Below are positions 6,936 through 8,260 of a DNA stretch of 8,260 bases, in pieces. The number at the start of each line of letters is the position of its first letter. The stretch's first letter is position 1. The translations under genes and the position numbers were made by a program. Origin of the DNA: Bacteroidota bacterium (GTDB taxonomy: Bacteria; Bacteroidota; Bacteroidia; Flavobacteriales; Flavobacteriaceae); contig JAEWHE010000023.1 of NCBI GenBank assembly GCA_023387965.1, positions 1 to 8,260 on the forward strand. The letters are read 5' to 3'. A model generated the notes under the pieces. The model was given only the letters and a program-made list of their open reading frames with translations, did no database searches and was not told the DNA's origin.

Positions 6936-6964
6936 AGGAAACACCTGAGGATGGGCGTTGTCAA
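6936..6964 (-). promoter_or_regulatory. Predicted promoter of the transporter/GH95 operon
   Basis: On the minus strand a perfect -35 hexamer TTGACA (6964 to 6959) is followed after 17 bp by a weak -10, TTTCCT (6941 to 6936), which keeps the first and last T of the consensus. The predicted start near 6929 gives a leader of about 70 nt before the binding-protein gene. The position between the divergent regulator and the operon supports it; the poor -10 limits confidence. Confidence 0.4.
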
Positions 6965-6985
6965 GCGTACGCCAACCTGAGAATG

Positions 6986-7002
6986 GCTGCCAATGCGGCA
7001 GC
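6986..7002. repeat. Perfect 6-bp inverted repeat in the divergent control region
   Basis: GCTGCC and GGCAGC flank a 5-nt spacer. The repeat lies between the predicted operon promoter and the predicted regulator promoter, about 22 bp upstream of the operon -35 box. It could be a second regulator site or an activator site; a chance palindrome is possible. Confidence 0.35.
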
Positions 7003-7020
7003 GATGAAGAATTTCTAGCT

Positions 7021-7048
7021 TTGACGATTGATTTGCAACGGATGTTAG
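7021..7048 (+). promoter_or_regulatory. Predicted promoter of the LacI-family regulator
   Basis: TTGACG (7021-7026) and TGTTAG (7043-7048) are spaced 16 bp and lie about 45 bp before the regulator ATG. The -35 is one base off consensus and the -10 matches at three positions. The repeated element ACGATTGA at 7024-7031 overlaps the -35, which could allow autoregulation. Confidence 0.3.
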
Positions 7049-7091
7049 GCCAAGAGTTTCAAGGCGTTCATCGAACCAATTCGAGACTAAT

Positions 7092-8138
7092 ATGGCCACA
7101 ATAAAAGATGTTGCAAAGCAAGCAGGTGTCGCCACCTCAACGGTCTCCCTGACGTTTGCGACGCCTGACCGCGTAAGCCCGGAAACGGCACAGAAGGTGT
7201 GGAAGGCGGCAGACGCACTTGGCTACCGGCCCAATCCCTTGGCCCAGAGCCTGAAGAGGGGACGGTCGCGGATGATCGGGGTCCTGGTCGGCGATATATC
7301 CAGCCCATTCTTCGGCCGGCTTCTGAAAGCGGTGGAAAAGCGCGCTTTGGAACGGGGCTATCTGATGATCGTTGCAGACACGGACGGCGATCCTGATCGT
7401 GAGCTCGAACTGCTCGACCAATTCACTGCTCAGCGGATCGCGGGACTTCTGATTTCCCCGCATGGCAGCGGTGCAGCCTATGGTCGCCGGCTGGCCGAGT
7501 GCCAAACACCTATTGTGATGTTCGACCATCGGTTCCGTGGTGCTGATCTCGATTATGTGGCATCCGATACGAGGCTGGCAGCAAGAATGCTGACGGATCA
7601 TCTCATCAACTTGGGGCATCGCAGGATCGCACAGATCACTGGACCCATTCAGCTCTATACTGCTGCGGAACGCATTGAGGGATACCGGGAGGCTCTGGAT
7701 GCAGCCGGGATCGAGTTCGACGAAGGCCTGGTCGTCGACGGACGGTATCGTGACACCGAGAGCTATGCCCAAACCATGCGCCTGATGGCGCGCAACGACC
7801 GGCCAACTGCGGTGCTCGCTGCCAGCAACATGATGGCGCTTGGTGCGCTTCAGGCAATTCAGGAGCTCGGCTATTCCTGCCCTATGGATGTATCATTGGC
7901 GACCATTGATGACATACCCTGGAGCGCTGTTATCCATCCGCGGCTGACTATGGTTTTGCAGGACATCGAAAAGATTGCACAGACCGCTGCCGACTATCTA
8001 ATCGACAGAGTTGAGGCTACTTCAACAAAAGAAATACCAGCGCGGGAAGCAATCCTCATACCTCGCCTGTCCATCGGCAATTCCACGGCCCCGCCCAGTT
8101 CCAGGAAGACATCGCTGCGAGGCGACAAGTCAGCCTAA
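7092..8138 (+). CDS. LacI-family transcriptional regulator (local sugar-responsive regulator)
   Basis: A 348-residue DNA-binding protein of normal LacI/GalR length. The N-terminal helix-turn-helix is clear: TIKDVAKQAGVATSTVS (3-19), where the usual following Arg is Leu20. The hinge region NPLAQSLKRGRS (48-59) includes Leu54, which corresponds to the minor-groove leucine of LacI. The remainder (about 61-330) is a periplasmic-binding-protein-like sensor domain with family motifs LINLGHRRIAQITG (171-184), ASNMMALGALQAIQELG (244-260) and HPRLTMVLQD (282-291). The ATG has only a weak GAG six bases upstream. Divergent orientation to the importer operon suggests that it controls that operon, most simply as a repressor released by an imported sugar. 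Effector and mode of action are not visible in the sequence. Confidence 0.93.
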   Translation: MATIKDVAKQAGVATSTVSLTFATPDRVSPETAQKVWKAADALGYRPNPLAQSLKRGRSRMIGVLVGDISSPFFGRLLKAVEKRALERGYLMIVADTDGDPDRELELLDQFTAQRIAGLLISPHGSGAAYGRRLAECQTPIVMFDHRFRGADLDYVASDTRLAARMLTDHLINLGHRRIAQITGPIQLYTAAERIEGYREALDAAGIEFDEGLVVDGRYRDTESYAQTMRLMARNDRPTAVLAASNMMALGALQAIQELGYSCPMDVSLATIDDIPWSAVIHPRLTMVLQDIEKIAQTAADYLIDRVEATSTKEIPAREAILIPRLSIGNSTAPPSSRKTSLRGDKSA

Positions 8139-8143
8139 CAAGC

Positions 8144-8161
8144 CGCTTGGCATTCGAAGCG
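8144..8161 (+). terminator. Weak candidate terminator after the regulator
   Basis: CGCTT (8144-8148) and AAGCG (8157-8161) can pair around an 8-nt loop a few bases past the regulator stop, followed by AATTTCT. The stem is short and the T tract is broken, so this is only a possible intrinsic terminator. Confidence 0.2.
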
Positions 8162-8229
8162 AATTTCTAGGATCTTCGGGCCACGATGCAAGCTGTGGGG
8201 TGCTACGGCTGACAGCTATTGGGCCTTAA

Positions 8230-8260
8230 ATGTCTAAGACCGGACCGTCTGTTGTCGGCC
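8230..8260 (+). CDS. Possible start of a further gene, cut by the window edge
   Basis: An ATG at 8230 opens a frame beginning MSKTGPSVVG that stays open to the edge. The stretch between the regulator stop and this ATG contains no other gene candidate. The upstream TTGGG is a poor ribosome site and ten codons are too few to judge, so this is a flag rather than a call. Confidence 0.25.
   Translation, partial: MSKTGPSVVG

Noticed and set aside
6965..6972. GCGTACGC palindrome next to the operon -35 box
   Set aside because: The symmetry ends after eight bases and the flanks do not match, so it is weaker than the site at 6916-6931.
5565..6980. 471-codon plus-strand open frame opposite the binding-protein gene
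   Set aside because: It is antisense to a well-supported gene, has no recognisable domains, and is the usual by-product of GC-rich codon use.
7009..8170. GAATTTCTAG repeated on both sides of the regulator gene (7009-7018 and 8161-8170)
   Set aside because: A 10-bp match is expected by chance many times in a window of this size. No extended homology or target-site structure flanks it, so it is not evidence of insertion.

Overview
The window looks like a carbohydrate-uptake locus from an alphaproteobacterium, most likely Rhizobiales (Rhizobium/Sinorhizobium/Agrobacterium-like). This is an inference from the GC-rich coding style, the protein sequence style and the gene order; nothing in the window fixes the species or the replicon. 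By eye the outer ends are richer in A+T than the operon.

Layout. Positions 2-139 probably hold the C-terminal end of an unrecognised plus-strand gene that enters from the left. Positions 140-461 are non-coding or decayed and carry a perfect 11-bp stem-loop (361-388). A tight five-gene operon then runs leftward on the minus strand from 6857 to 462: periplasmic solute-binding protein (TTG start), two CUT1-type (MalF/MalG-like) permeases, a MalK/UgpC-type ATPase, and a glycoside hydrolase family 95 enzyme without a signal peptide. Junctions are TGATG, TAATG, a 30-nt gap, and a short gap or 4-nt overlap. Positions 6858-7091 form a divergent control region, followed by a plus-strand LacI-family regulator (7092-8138). 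A last ATG at 8230 may begin another gene cut off by the window edge.

How it fits together. The binding protein and two permeases, powered by the ATPase, would bring an intact L-fucose- or L-galactose-capped oligosaccharide into the cytoplasm. The leaderless GH95 enzyme would then remove the terminal alpha-L-sugar. The LacI-family protein is the obvious local regulator: a 16-bp imperfect palindrome with a central CG (6916-6931) sits just downstream of a predicted operon promoter with a perfect TTGACA -35 box.

The most interesting point is in the GH95 active site. The catalytic Asn/Asn/Glu/Asp set is intact, but a Thr occupies the place where, as I recall, well-studied alpha-1,2-L-fucosidases have a specificity-setting His. 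This raises the possibility of alpha-L-galactosidase or mixed activity. I see no transposase, CRISPR array, RNA gene, defence system or clearly unprecedented system.
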